A DNA stretch of 64,000 bases. Source: Shewanella inventionis. GTDB taxonomy: Bacteria > Pseudomonadota > Gammaproteobacteria > Enterobacterales > Shewanellaceae. Below are positions 1-6,887 of the stretch, piece after piece. The stretch spans positions 1 through 64,000 of the forward strand of contig NZ_BMII01000009.1 in assembly GCF_014641855.1 (NCBI RefSeq). Reading direction: 5' to 3'. The position numbers were made by a program, and so were the translations under genes. How positions within the stretch are numbered: the first letter of the stretch is position 1; every line of letters starts with the position of its first letter. Under the pieces are notes generated by a model. It ran no database searches. It had not been told where the DNA came from and saw nothing but the letters and a program-made list of their open reading frames with translations.

Positions 1-117
1 GTAGGTGAATAATATCTATTAGATCACAGGCATCGATACACCGCAAGCTCAAAAAACAACCAACTTGTTTTTTAGTAAATAGACGTTAAAAACGTCTATT
101 TTGGAGAAATTCTACAG
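1..117. other. end of a further integron cassette, cut by the window edge
   Basis: No convincing gene is visible. The stretch lies beyond the leftmost attC site, so on the minus-strand reading of the array it should be the beginning of the next cassette. It holds two small perfect inverted repeats: a 9-bp pair at 51-59/65-73 and a 10-bp pair at 78-87/91-100 with a 3-base loop. These could be a weak terminator or cassette-internal structure. The rest of the cassette is outside the window. Confidence 0.4.
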
Positions 118-245
118 CCTCAACGCCCAATTAAGGGGTGAGCAACGCTACCACCCAACCTAAAGCACTGTTCCGTAACCACTAAAAATGAAGTAGAAGC
201 AAAAATGCCAAGCGTTGGGAATCCCTCTTAAATTGTTTGTTATGT
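118..245 (-). repeat. attC recombination site of the second cassette
   Basis: On the minus strand the site opens with ACATAAC (R'') and closes with GTTGAGG (R'), enclosing an imperfect stem. TTAAGGGGTGAGCAACGCT on the plus strand pairs with AGCGTTGGGAATCCCTC further right, leaving unpaired bases as in real attC hairpins. The R' end deviates from the GTTRRRY consensus at its last base, so this site may be less active. Its length of 128 bp suits Vibrio/Shewanella attC sites. The minus orientation agrees with an array reading away from intI. Confidence 0.65.
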
Positions 246-696
246 TTACCACAACCACATGATTTAATTGAGAAAGAACTGCGATTTATAACGTTTTTTA
301 TGAGCTAGACCACAACGCAAGAACCAACTTGACCGCCAAAGGCGATAAACCAGCAACAAGTAATGCCACTTCCCTGCCCAATGAGGCAACCCGCCGAAGT
401 AACAACAAGCGCCCTTTCTTTCCAATCACAGCGCAAGACAATGGAAAATTGCCGAGGCAACTGCCAAGCAAATTGCTGATTGACCAAGAACCTCACAGCG
501 ACTTTAAGCCAGAGAACTAAAACCTAGCCAGCTCGACCTGAAAATGAAGCAACCCACGAATATTGGCATGTTTTACAGCCGAAGAAACTAAAGAACTTAG
601 GCCGATAATGCCGATTTGCTGAGGCAACTCGGACGAATGGCCAAAGGGACAAAGAACAGAGTTCAAAGAGTTTTTAAGCCACTGAAATACAAGTAA
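246..696 (-). other. body of integron cassette 2, apparently non-coding
   Basis: The body between two attC sites carries no convincing gene. The minus-strand frames at 305-496 and 517-762 are open, but neither has a clear ribosome-binding site, the second runs into the neighbouring attC, and their translations (cysteine-, tryptophan- and leucine-rich runs) look like read-through of non-coding DNA. Short open frames also exist on the plus strand. ORF-less cassettes are a known class in Vibrio and Shewanella arrays; some carry promoters or small RNAs, which I cannot show here. Confidence 0.45.
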
Positions 697-800
697 ACAT
701 AACGCCCCATTCAGGGGCTGATAATAGCTTGCTAAAATGTGAAGCGAAGCGGAACCGAGCAAGCTGTTAGCAGTCCCGTTACTGTAATGGCTTGTTATGT
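697..800 (-). repeat. attC recombination site of the first cassette
   Basis: This is a well-formed attC site. The ends are ACATAAC (R'', minus strand) and GTTATGT (R'), exact complements of each other. The inner arms GGGGCTGATAATAGCTTGC and GCAAGCTGTTAGCAGTCCC (plus strand) pair over almost their full length. The R'-side motif CAGCCCCTGAATGGGGC, read on the minus strand, resembles the right end of Vibrio cholerae repeats, which fixes the orientation. The site follows the cassette gene at 807-1301 directly, as expected for a cassette whose gene ends just before its attC. Confidence 0.85.
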
Positions 801-806
801 GGCTAT

Positions 807-1301
807 TTATTTAAACCACTGTCCTATGTTTTCTTCATCAGCAGATGGGTGTGAAAATATACCTTCATCTAACGCTGCGACAAAATAATCAGCATCTTCT
901 GGGTTTAAACCAGTATCAGAGTAATTTAACACTTTAATATTGTCGACCAACGCAAAAGGCTGTGCATTATACATTTGGTATAACTCCATAGGCTTTGACA
1001 TCCCCTTAGCCCAAGCTTTGATAAAATAGACATCTTGCTTACTTCCGTTTTCAAGAGTTATTAATCCATCCTGCACATATGCCCAGCTATCGGATTTTTG
1101 CGATAAGGTGTTTAAAAATTCTTGTCCAAGAATAACCGCATTTTGCTGGGTGTCTGCTTCAAAGGTTTTAATTTCTCGGTTTTCACCTTGATAGTAAATA
1201 ACTAAAGGAACTAATAATTCACCTTCTTGTAAATCACTGCCAATCAAAACACTATGTGCTAATACTAGACCTATAATTTTTCCTACTGCTCCAGATATCA
1301 A
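807..1301 (-). CDS. hypothetical cassette protein
   Basis: This 164-residue protein is the gene of the first cassette of the array and reads in the array direction. It starts with TTG, with AAGGAG six bases upstream, and ends a few bases before its attC site. I do not recognise a family. The first 20 residues are hydrophobic (ISGAVGKIIGLVLAHSVLIG), which could be a signal or anchor. The rest is acidic and soluble-looking, with a tail rich in Asp/Glu, Phe and Ala (ADYFVAALDEGIF). There are no cysteines and no obvious catalytic motif. Cassette genes of this kind are usually promoterless and depend on the integron promoter Pc, so expression probably comes from the region to its right. It is possibly a lineage-specific adaptive gene; the function is unknown. 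Confidence 0.7.
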   Translation of the reverse strand: MISGAVGKIIGLVLAHSVLIGSDLQEGELLVPLVIYYQGENREIKTFEADTQQNAVILGQEFLNTLSQKSDSWAYVQDGLITLENGSKQDVYFIKAWAKGMSKPMELYQMYNAQPFALVDNIKVLNYSDTGLNPEDADYFVAALDEGIFSHPSADEENIGQWFK

Positions 1302-1316
1302 CTTCTACTCCTTGTC

Positions 1317-1371
1317 ACATAACAGCTTATTGAAGGGCAAAACAAAATTAAAGTCGCCCTTTAAGTTATTG
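1317..1371 (-). repeat. attI site, or a short attC, at the integrase-proximal end of the array
   Basis: On the minus strand the site ends with GTTATGT, immediately upstream of the ribosome-binding site of the first cassette gene, so this is the crossover point of cassette 1. The other end is GTTATTG on the plus strand, and AAGGGC/GCCCTT form a hairpin between them. The position, the last such site before intI, argues for attI. The hairpin shape and matched ends would also fit a very short (55 bp) attC left by an earlier cassette. I cannot decide between the two from sequence alone. Confidence 0.55.
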
Positions 1372-1452
1372 ATTATTAACATCCTACATTTACTATCTTA
1401 TTGATGTAAAGCGATTTAATTTAACTCCACTGACAAATAAAAGCGAGCTTGC

Positions 1453-1481
1453 ACGTTAAAAGTGGACTTAATATTCGTCAA
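1453..1481 (-). promoter_or_regulatory. candidate cassette promoter Pc
   Basis: On the minus strand TTGACG (1476-1481) and TAACGT (1453-1458) are separated by 17 bases and point at the first cassette. Pc promoters of chromosomal integrons lie between intI and attI or inside intI, so the place is right. The -10 is weak, and other AT-rich combinations in this 240-bp stretch could serve. Confidence 0.3.
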
Positions 1482-1568
1482 AGATTAAAAGTGCATTAAT
1501 TTCAATGCATTAAAAAATAATCAAATTATTTCCCGTACGACTTTAGTTTACTTATTAGCCGATTTAGC

Positions 1569-1596
1569 TTGAAAACACGTCAAAACCCATTATAAC
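1569..1596 (+). promoter_or_regulatory. original intI promoter
   Basis: TTGAAA (1569-1574) and TATAAC (1591-1596) with a 16-base spacer point towards intI. The last base of the -10 is the first base of the LexA box that follows, so LexA bound here would block the start. After the IS insertion this promoter faces into the element and probably feeds the transposase, with intI more than 1 kb downstream. Confidence 0.55.
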
Positions 1597-1607
1597 TGTA
1601 TATAAAC
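1596..1607 (+). promoter_or_regulatory. left half of a LexA box, cut by the IS
   Basis: The bases are CTGT followed by ATATAAAC. With the IS and one copy of the duplication removed, the sequence would read CTGTATATAAACACAG, a perfect CTGT-N8-ACAG LexA site with an AT-rich spacer like the E. coli consensus. The eight spacer bases are also the left copy of the IS target duplication. LexA control of integron integrases is established for many integrons. Confidence 0.8.
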
Positions 1608-2647
1608 AAGGGCTATCCATTTAGCGCCACCAGTGTCAATATGTAGTAATGAAAACTTCATCGTATTTATTAAAAGCTGGCGTTGATTACCCTACAAGTT
1701 GGGACGAGTTTGTAGATTGGTTTCATGATGAACAATCTTGCATCAGCTACCTTTACGCACTTCGTTGGCCAAACGGATTCATTTGTCCAAGCTGTTCAAG
1801 CCATCAATCACCTTATCAGTTAAGTAATGGCAAGTTAAAATGTCATGCTTGTCGTTCTCAGTGTTCAGTAACATCAAGTACACTTTTTGACAAAACAAGA
1901 ACCCCCATGAAAAGTTGGTTTGCTGCGGTCTGGTTTATTACAAATCAAAAAAATGGTGTCAGCGCTCTTGGAGTTCAAAGGCTATTAGGTCTTGGGAGTT
2001 ATCAAACCGCTTGGTCATTAATGCACAAGTTAAGACATGCCATGGTTGATCCTGAAAGGGATAAGTTATCCGGCATCGTAGAGGTTGACGAAACACTAAT
2101 AGGTGGCGTCGTTCCGCAATCATCTATTAAAAATCAACAGGGTAAGCGTAAGGCTGTAGTTTTGGTCGCTGTTGAGCTGCTATCACCCTCTGGATTTGGT
2201 CGGATACGTTTAAGGCAAGTGGAAAGTGCAACTAAAGAACATATCCATCAATTCATTCAAGATGTAATTGAACCTGGTAGTACAATTTGTAGTGATGGCT
2301 CTCAAGCATACAAACAAATAGACAAGAAAGGATATAAGCATAACCGAATAGTGCATTTAGGTTCATCTGTACCTGCACATGAAACAATGGCTGGGGTACA
2401 TCGAGTCTCATCATTATGTAAAAGATGGCTTTTAGGTACATATCAAGGCGCGGTAAAGGCTAAGCAACTTGATTATTATTTAGATGAGTTTACATTTCGC
2501 TTCAACAGAAGAAAGTCAGATTCTCGGGGATTATTATTCTACAGGCTGCTTGAACAAGCAGTGCGTTCTAAGCCGATAACGTACCAATCAATTAAAGATC
2601 GATAACCACAATATATAGTGGTTGGTTGTGCTAAGTGGATAGCCCTT
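1608..2647 (+). mobile_element. complete IS1595-family insertion sequence
   Basis: The element is 1040 bp. Its terminal inverted repeats are AAGGGCTATCCATTTAGC at the left (1608-1625) and AAGGGCTATCCACTTAGC at the right (2630-2647, read inward), 17 of 18 identical. It is flanked by perfect 8-bp target duplications ATATAAAC (1600-1607 and 2648-2655). The intact transposase, matching ends and exact duplication show a recent, single insertion. IS1595-family elements (ISSod11-like in Shewanella) typically make 8-bp duplications. A small hairpin (AACCAC/GTGGTT, 2603-2622) follows the transposase stop. The transposase reads in the same direction as intI. Confidence 0.92.
1649..2605 (+). CDS. IS1595-family transposase
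   Basis: This 318-residue protein fills the element. A zinc ribbon lies at the N-terminus (C46-x2-C49 and C65-x2-C68). It is followed by a helix-rich region and the ISXO2-like catalytic domain, with acidic residues at D147 (VEVDETLIGG) and D216 (CSDGSQAY). The conserved HRVSSLCKRWLLGTYQG block starts near residue 251, and a C-terminal FTFRFNRR motif is typical of the family. All parts are present, so the enzyme is probably active. It catalyses cut-and-paste or replicative movement of the element through the terminal repeats. The ATG start follows the left repeat closely. Transcription may come from the old intI promoter just outside the left end as well as from any promoter in the element. 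Confidence 0.92.
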   Translation: MKTSSYLLKAGVDYPTSWDEFVDWFHDEQSCISYLYALRWPNGFICPSCSSHQSPYQLSNGKLKCHACRSQCSVTSSTLFDKTRTPMKSWFAAVWFITNQKNGVSALGVQRLLGLGSYQTAWSLMHKLRHAMVDPERDKLSGIVEVDETLIGGVVPQSSIKNQQGKRKAVVLVAVELLSPSGFGRIRLRQVESATKEHIHQFIQDVIEPGSTICSDGSQAYKQIDKKGYKHNRIVHLGSSVPAHETMAGVHRVSSLCKRWLLGTYQGAVKAKQLDYYLDEFTFRFNRRKSDSRGLLFYRLLEQAVRSKPITYQSIKDR

Positions 2648-2654
2648 ATATAAA
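2626..2654 (+). promoter_or_regulatory. possible hybrid promoter at the IS-intI junction
   Basis: TTGTGC (2626-2631), overlapping the outer edge of the right terminal repeat of the IS, and TATAAA (2649-2654), lying in the target duplication, are 17 bases apart and point into intI. The -10 matches well, the -35 poorly (3 of 6). If active, it would drive intI without LexA control. Confidence 0.3.
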
Positions 2655-2659
2655 CACAG
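2648..2659 (+). promoter_or_regulatory. right half of the split LexA box
   Basis: ATATAAAC, the right copy of the IS target duplication, is followed by ACAG (2656-2659). It completes the CTGT-N8-ACAG site whose other half lies left of the IS. Separated by 1040 bp, the two half-sites cannot bind one LexA dimer. Confidence 0.8.
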
Positions 2660-2681
2660 TGCAGGTAACATAAAGGGGGAA

Positions 2682-3644
2682 ATGATGGCAGGAACTGGAT
2701 ATTTAGAAGCGATTAGACAACAAATTAGAGTACGGCATTACAGCTATCAAACTGAAAAATCTTATTTGTATTGGAATCGATATTTTATTCGCCATTTTCG
2801 TTTTTCGACGGCAAAGCAAATTTCCCCTAGCCATATTGAACAATTTTTATCATTTTTGGCAAACAATAAACACGTATCAAGCAGTACACAACAGCAAGCC
2901 CTTTGCGCCCTTGTTTTTGCGTTTAAACATGTATTAGCTATCGATACTGATAATTTACAGTTCCCATATGCTAAACCTCCAAGTCGTATTCCGCAGGTAT
3001 TAAATGATGTTGAGGCCAAACAGGTCATTGATAATTTACATGGTAAATACCAACTGATTGGCTGTTTATTATATGGCGCGGGGCTAAGATTAACTGAAGC
3101 GTTAAGTATTAGACTTAAGGATATCGATTTTGAAAATCGCACACTTTTTGTATTTAGAGGTAAAGGTAAAAAAGATAGAGTTTGTATTTTACCTAAAATG
3201 ACCATTGACCCCATACAGCAGCAGATGCACCTTGTGCGAGAGACTCATGCTCACGACTTATCTCAGGGATTAGGGATGGCTTCTTTGCCTCCTAGCTTAC
3301 TCAAAAAGTTTGGGACAAGCGCCAAACAATTACATTGGCAATATCTTTTTCCTTCGATTCACTGTGTGTCACATCCTGTTAATGACTATAGATGCAGACA
3401 TCATATTGACCCAACAACATTTAGAAAGGCATTAAAAAAAGCAGTTCAGAAAACGACTATCACTAAACGCATTACCGCTCATACTTTTAGGCATTCCTTT
3501 GCAACAAACTTACTGAGACGTGGTCACGATATAAGAACCGTGCAGGAATTACTCGGCCATAATGATGTAAAAACAACCCAGATTTATACCCATGTTGCAG
3601 GTTTGCACCAAACAGGTGTACAAAGCCCAATGGATTACAGTTAG
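2682..3644 (+). CDS. intI: integron integrase (tyrosine recombinase IntI)
   Basis: IntI inserts and excises gene cassettes by recombining attI with attC sites. The 320-residue protein has the N-terminal SAM-like core-binding domain (about 1-95; the FLSFLANNKHVSSSTQQQAL block is typical of IntI). The catalytic domain carries R136 (GAGLRLTEAL), the strand lysine near 162 (GKGKKDR), H267-x2-R270 (HTFRHSF), H293 (LGHND) and the nucleophile Y302. Between K and H it has the extra segment that distinguishes IntI from XerC/D (about 190-245, with LHWQYLFPS and RCRHHIDPTTF). All catalytic residues are intact. ATG codons at 2682 and 2685 share the ribosome-binding site AGGGGG. The upstream control region is broken by an IS, so SOS repression is probably lost and expression may depend on read-through or a junction promoter. 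Confidence 0.93.
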   Translation: MMAGTGYLEAIRQQIRVRHYSYQTEKSYLYWNRYFIRHFRFSTAKQISPSHIEQFLSFLANNKHVSSSTQQQALCALVFAFKHVLAIDTDNLQFPYAKPPSRIPQVLNDVEAKQVIDNLHGKYQLIGCLLYGAGLRLTEALSIRLKDIDFENRTLFVFRGKGKKDRVCILPKMTIDPIQQQMHLVRETHAHDLSQGLGMASLPPSLLKKFGTSAKQLHWQYLFPSIHCVSHPVNDYRCRHHIDPTTFRKALKKAVQKTTITKRITAHTFRHSFATNLLRRGHDIRTVQELLGHNDVKTTQIYTHVAGLHQTGVQSPMDYS

Positions 3645-3706
3645 CAATAATAATTACTTAGTCCGAGATAAAACCTATTGAGTAAATCCCTGTTAAATAA
3701 CGCCCA

Positions 3707-3732
3707 CAAAAAAAGGCCCTTCCGAGCCCTTT
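3707..3732 (-). terminator. terminator after the ABC exporter operon
   Basis: Read on the minus strand, AAAGGGCTC pairs imperfectly with the following AAGGGCCTTT and is followed by seven T. It lies 28 bp past the stop of the permease gene. Confidence 0.6.
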
Positions 3733-3759
3733 ATCAATGCTTTTTGTGCTTGGTATGTA

Positions 3760-4530
3760 TTAACTTCGTAAACCAATCCCACGAGATATAAGATAATACG
3801 CCAGCGTCCATAGGCTGGCACAAAAGCCCACCATAATGGCGATTGATAATGGCACACTAATGTCGGCAAAGCCTAAGAAGCCGTAGCGAAATACGTTAAT
3901 CATATACACAACAGGGTTAAGCGCTGACACGCCTTGCCAAAAGTCTGGTAATAACGATAACGAATAAAAAACGCCGCCCAAATAGGTCAGTGGCGTTAGA
4001 ATAAATGTAGGGATAATACTAATATCGTCAAAGCTTTTAGCAAACACCGCATTAATTAACCCGCCCAGCGAAAACAACACTGAGGTTAAAAATACTGTAA
4101 GTATGACTAAACCTACATGGTGTAGAGTGATGTTCACAAACAACATCGCCACTAGGGTTACGATTAAACCTACACACAAACCACGAGCAACACCACCGCC
4201 AACATAACCGGCAATTAACACGTAATGCGGGACAGGCGCGACCATGATTTCTTCAATGTTGCGTTGAAATTTGGCACTGTAAAACGACGATGCCACATTA
4301 GAATATGAGTTAGTGATAACCGACATCATGATTAAGCCTGGTGCGATAAACTCCATATATGACACGCCGCCCATTTCACCGATCCGGCTGCCAACTAGGT
4401 TACCGAATATTAAAAAATACAAGGTCATGGTGATAGCTGGCGGTACTAACGTTTGCACCCAAATGCGGGTAAAACGGTTAATTTCTTTGGTTAAAATACT
4501 TTTAAAAGCCACAAAATACAGACTATTCAT
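3760..4530 (-). CDS. ABC-2 type transporter permease (YadH-like)
   Basis: This is the membrane subunit of a two-gene exporter, 256 residues with about six predicted membrane segments and the ABC-2 family layout (segments near 25-45, 65-85, 105-135, 140-165, 170-190 and 225-250). The stretch NIEEIMVAPVPHY is typical of the YadH/NodJ branch. Its ATG overlaps the stop codon of the upstream ATPase gene by one base, so the two are translationally coupled. The substrate is unknown; relatives are annotated as drug or polysaccharide exporters. Confidence 0.85.
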   Translation of the reverse strand: MNSLYFVAFKSILTKEINRFTRIWVQTLVPPAITMTLYFLIFGNLVGSRIGEMGGVSYMEFIAPGLIMMSVITNSYSNVASSFYSAKFQRNIEEIMVAPVPHYVLIAGYVGGGVARGLCVGLIVTLVAMLFVNITLHHVGLVILTVFLTSVLFSLGGLINAVFAKSFDDISIIPTFILTPLTYLGGVFYSLSLLPDFWQGVSALNPVVYMINVFRYGFLGFADISVPLSIAIMVGFCASLWTLAYYLISRGIGLRS

Positions 4531-5465
4531 TATTTTGACTCCTTGGCTTTTTCAACCAGCTCTACAAATAATTCTTCTAGGCGGTTGGCTTTATTGCGCA
4601 TTGATAACACCTCGATGTTTGCGGCGCTCAATTGAGCAAATAGCTCATTAATATTGTGCGATTTAGCCACGTCCACTTCTAAAGTATGACGGTCTGTTAA
4701 GCGGCAATTCATATTAGCCAATTGCGGCGCGGTCTCTAAGTCATGGCGCAAATCTAAAATAAAGGTCTCCACATCAAGCTTGCTGAGTAGGGCTTTCATG
4801 GTGGTGCACTCCACCAGCAAACCTGTGTCAATAATGCCAATGGTGCGGCACAGCATTTCGGCTTCTTCTAGGTAGTGAGTGGTTAAAATAATGGTCACAC
4901 CTTGCTGATTGATTTGCTTTAAAAAATCCCACATTGAGCGGCGCAGTTCAATGTCTACCCCTGCGGTTGGTTCATCTAAAATAAGCAGTTTGGGCTCGTG
5001 CATTAACGCACGCGCAATCATTAAACGACGCTTCATACCGCCCGATAACTCGCGGGCTTGGGCATTGCGCTTTTGCCATAAATCAAGTTGAGTTAAGTAT
5101 TTTTCGGCGCGTTGTAATGCCACATCTTTAGGCACACCGTAATAGCCTGCTTGGTTAACCACTATTTGTTGTACGGTTTCAAACTGGTTAAAGTTAAACT
5201 CTTGCGGCACTAATCCAATACACAGTTTGGCTTGTTCAAGCTGCTTGTCGATATCAAAGCCAAATACAGACACAGAGCCAGAGGTTTTTTGCACTAACGA
5301 GCTGATAATGCCAATTGTGGTCGACTTGCCAGCGCCATTTGGGCCAAGCAGGGCAAAAAAGTCGCCCTGCTTTACCGTCAAACTGATCGACTTAACCGCT
5401 TGCACGCCGCCTTTATAGGTTTTTTTAAGGTTTTCGATCACCAATGCATTGTTGGTGTTACTCAT
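4530..5465 (-). CDS. ABC transporter ATP-binding protein (YadG-like)
   Basis: This is the ATPase partner of the permease. It has Walker A GPNGAGKST, signature motif LSGGMKRRL, Walker B LLILDEPTAGVD and the switch histidine (TTHYLEEAE), followed by a C-terminal domain of about 80 residues found in CcmA/YadG-type ATPases. The start chosen is the ATG of MSNTNNAL, because AGAGG stands seven bases upstream; a longer frame begins ten codons earlier without a good ribosome-binding site. The length fits the family (about 310 residues). Confidence 0.88.
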   Translation of the reverse strand: MSNTNNALVIENLKKTYKGGVQAVKSISLTVKQGDFFALLGPNGAGKSTTIGIISSLVQKTSGSVSVFGFDIDKQLEQAKLCIGLVPQEFNFNQFETVQQIVVNQAGYYGVPKDVALQRAEKYLTQLDLWQKRNAQARELSGGMKRRLMIARALMHEPKLLILDEPTAGVDIELRRSMWDFLKQINQQGVTIILTTHYLEEAEMLCRTIGIIDTGLLVECTTMKALLSKLDVETFILDLRHDLETAPQLANMNCRLTDRHTLEVDVAKSHNINELFAQLSAANIEVLSMRNKANRLEELFVELVEKAKESK

Positions 5466-5575
5466 TGCCATACCTCTAATCCATGAATTGCGCATTAAAC
5501 ACTTCTTATTACGTACTGCTAAAGACGTTATAAAAATGAAAAAAGATGCAAAAATCTTTAGACACTTAAAACAAT

Positions 5576-5597
5576 ACTCCCGCCGAAAAGCGGGAGT
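5576..5597 (-). terminator. hairpin terminator downstream of hpt
   Basis: A perfect 8-bp GC-rich stem ACTCCCGC/GCGGGAGT with a short loop lies about 70 bp past the hpt stop. On the minus strand it is followed by ATTGTTTT, a modest T run. It would separate hpt from the ABC exporter genes. Confidence 0.5.
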
Positions 5598-5664
5598 GTA
5601 TACCCAATTAACCAGAATATGCTCGATGTTGGCAAGTATGGATAGGGAATGTAAAAAGCCCCAC

Positions 5665-6195
5665 TTAATCTAGCGGCACCACTTTAGCAATGTAAGGCAG
5701 ATTGCGATATTGCTCGGCATAGTCGATACCGTAACCCACAATAAACTCGTCAGGAATGGTAATACCGATAAAGTCGACTGGCACATCAACTTCGCGGCGC
5801 TCTGGTTTGTCGAGTAACGTGCACAGCGCAAGACTTTTTGGGTCACGCAGTAGTAGCATCTCGCGTACTTTGTTTAGGGTGTTGCCTGAGTCAATGAGGT
5901 CTTCAACTATAAGTACATCTCGGCCTGCAATATCAGATTGTACGTCTTTAAGTACCTTAACATCGCGCGAGCTACTCATGCTGTTGCCGTAGCTAGACAC
6001 AGACATAAAATCGATTTCAACATGACCTTTAATACGACGACACAAATCGGCCATAAACACGACAGAGCCTTTTAGCAGGCCAACCATTAATAAGCGCTCG
6101 CTGTTGGCATAATGTGCATTAATACGCTCAGCTAGCTGGTCTAACGTTTTATTGATTTCTTGCTCAGAAATCATCATTTCAATTGTGTGCTTCAT
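5665..6195 (-). CDS. hpt: hypoxanthine phosphoribosyltransferase
   Basis: It salvages hypoxanthine (and guanine) with PRPP to make IMP or GMP in the cytosol. At 176 residues it is the normal size. The PRPP-binding motif [14 protein letters not shown] is at about 94-107. The flexible-loop SYGNS motif lies near 68-72, and the C-terminal part has [27 protein letters not shown], typical of Hpt. It lies seven bases after ubiX and is likely the last gene of an mpl-ubiX-hpt transcript. Confidence 0.95.
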   Translation of the reverse strand: MKHTIEMMISEQEINKTLDQLAERINAHYANSERLLMVGLLKGSVVFMADLCRRIKGHVEIDFMSVSSYGNSMSSSRDVKVLKDVQSDIAGRDVLIVEDLIDSGNTLNKVREMLLLRDPKSLALCTLLDKPERREVDVPVDFIGITIPDEFIVGYGIDYAEQYRNLPYIAKVVPLD

Positions 6196-6202
6196 AAATA
6201 TC

Positions 6203-6862
6203 TCAATTGTCGATGTCGTTTGGCTGGGTGTGTCCGTATCCCCAGCGACTCGTTAAGTCGTGCTCTATACCCAAATGATCTAGGATCCGGGAAATCATGA
6301 AGTTTACCAGATCTTCTACCGATTGGGGATTATGATAAAAGCCTGGTGCTGCTGGCATAATGGTGGCGCCATTGCGGGTTAGGCTTAGCATATGCTCTAA
6401 GTGTATGGCGCTAAACGGAGTTTCTCGCGGAACTAAAATCAATTGCCCCCGCTCTTTTAGTACAACGTCTGCTGCTCTTTCGAGCAAATTATTGCTCATA
6501 CCTGTTGCCACTGCCGCTAACGTACCCGTTGAACACGGGCAAATCACCATTTGTTTTGGCGCAGCGCTGCCTGAGGCCGGTGGCGAAAACCATTCATCTT
6601 TACCCAGCACCACCAACTCACCTTTAAGGGGAGCATCTGGGGTATCAAGCTGTTCAAGCAATTGCGCTTTGGCTTTGTCTGGGTTGGCGCTAAGTTGTAA
6701 ACCATGCTCGGTGGCCAGTACCACTCTCGCGGCACTGGATATCATTAAAAATACCTGGTAGTCGTTCGCCAGTAAGCATTCAAGTAGCTTAATACCATAC
6801 GGCGCACCTGAGGCACCGGTCCAGGCGAGACTTATTGCTTTGGCTTTTTTGGCGTAGGCCAT
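6203..6862 (-). CDS. ubiX: flavin prenyltransferase UbiX
   Basis: UbiX makes the prenylated FMN cofactor used by the decarboxylase UbiD in ubiquinone synthesis. The 219-residue protein shows the flavoprotein N-terminus [21 protein letters not shown], the [32 protein letters not shown] block and the [15 protein letters not shown] motif that carries conserved binding residues. It is slightly longer than E. coli UbiX, with an extra segment near 55-85. It lies 25 bases after mpl and 7 before hpt, so co-transcription is likely. Confidence 0.93.
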   Translation of the reverse strand: MAYAKKAKAISLAWTGASGAPYGIKLLECLLANDYQVFLMISSAARVVLATEHGLQLSANPDKAKAQLLEQLDTPDAPLKGELVVLGKDEWFSPPASGSAAPKQMVICPCSTGTLAAVATGMSNNLLERAADVVLKERGQLILVPRETPFSAIHLEHMLSLTRNGATIMPAAPGFYHNPQSVEDLVNFMISRILDHLGIEHDLTSRWGYGHTQPNDIDN

Positions 6863-6887
6863 CTTGTATCCTCTATTGCATTGACGT

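Noticed and set aside
329..520. 63-codon plus-strand frame inside cassette 2
   Set aside because: It reads against the direction of the array, has no ribosome-binding site, and the opposite strand is open too, as is common in low-complexity DNA.
2762..3214. 150-codon frame opposite intI
   Set aside because: It lies wholly inside the clear integrase gene on the other strand and has no domain or ribosome-binding site.
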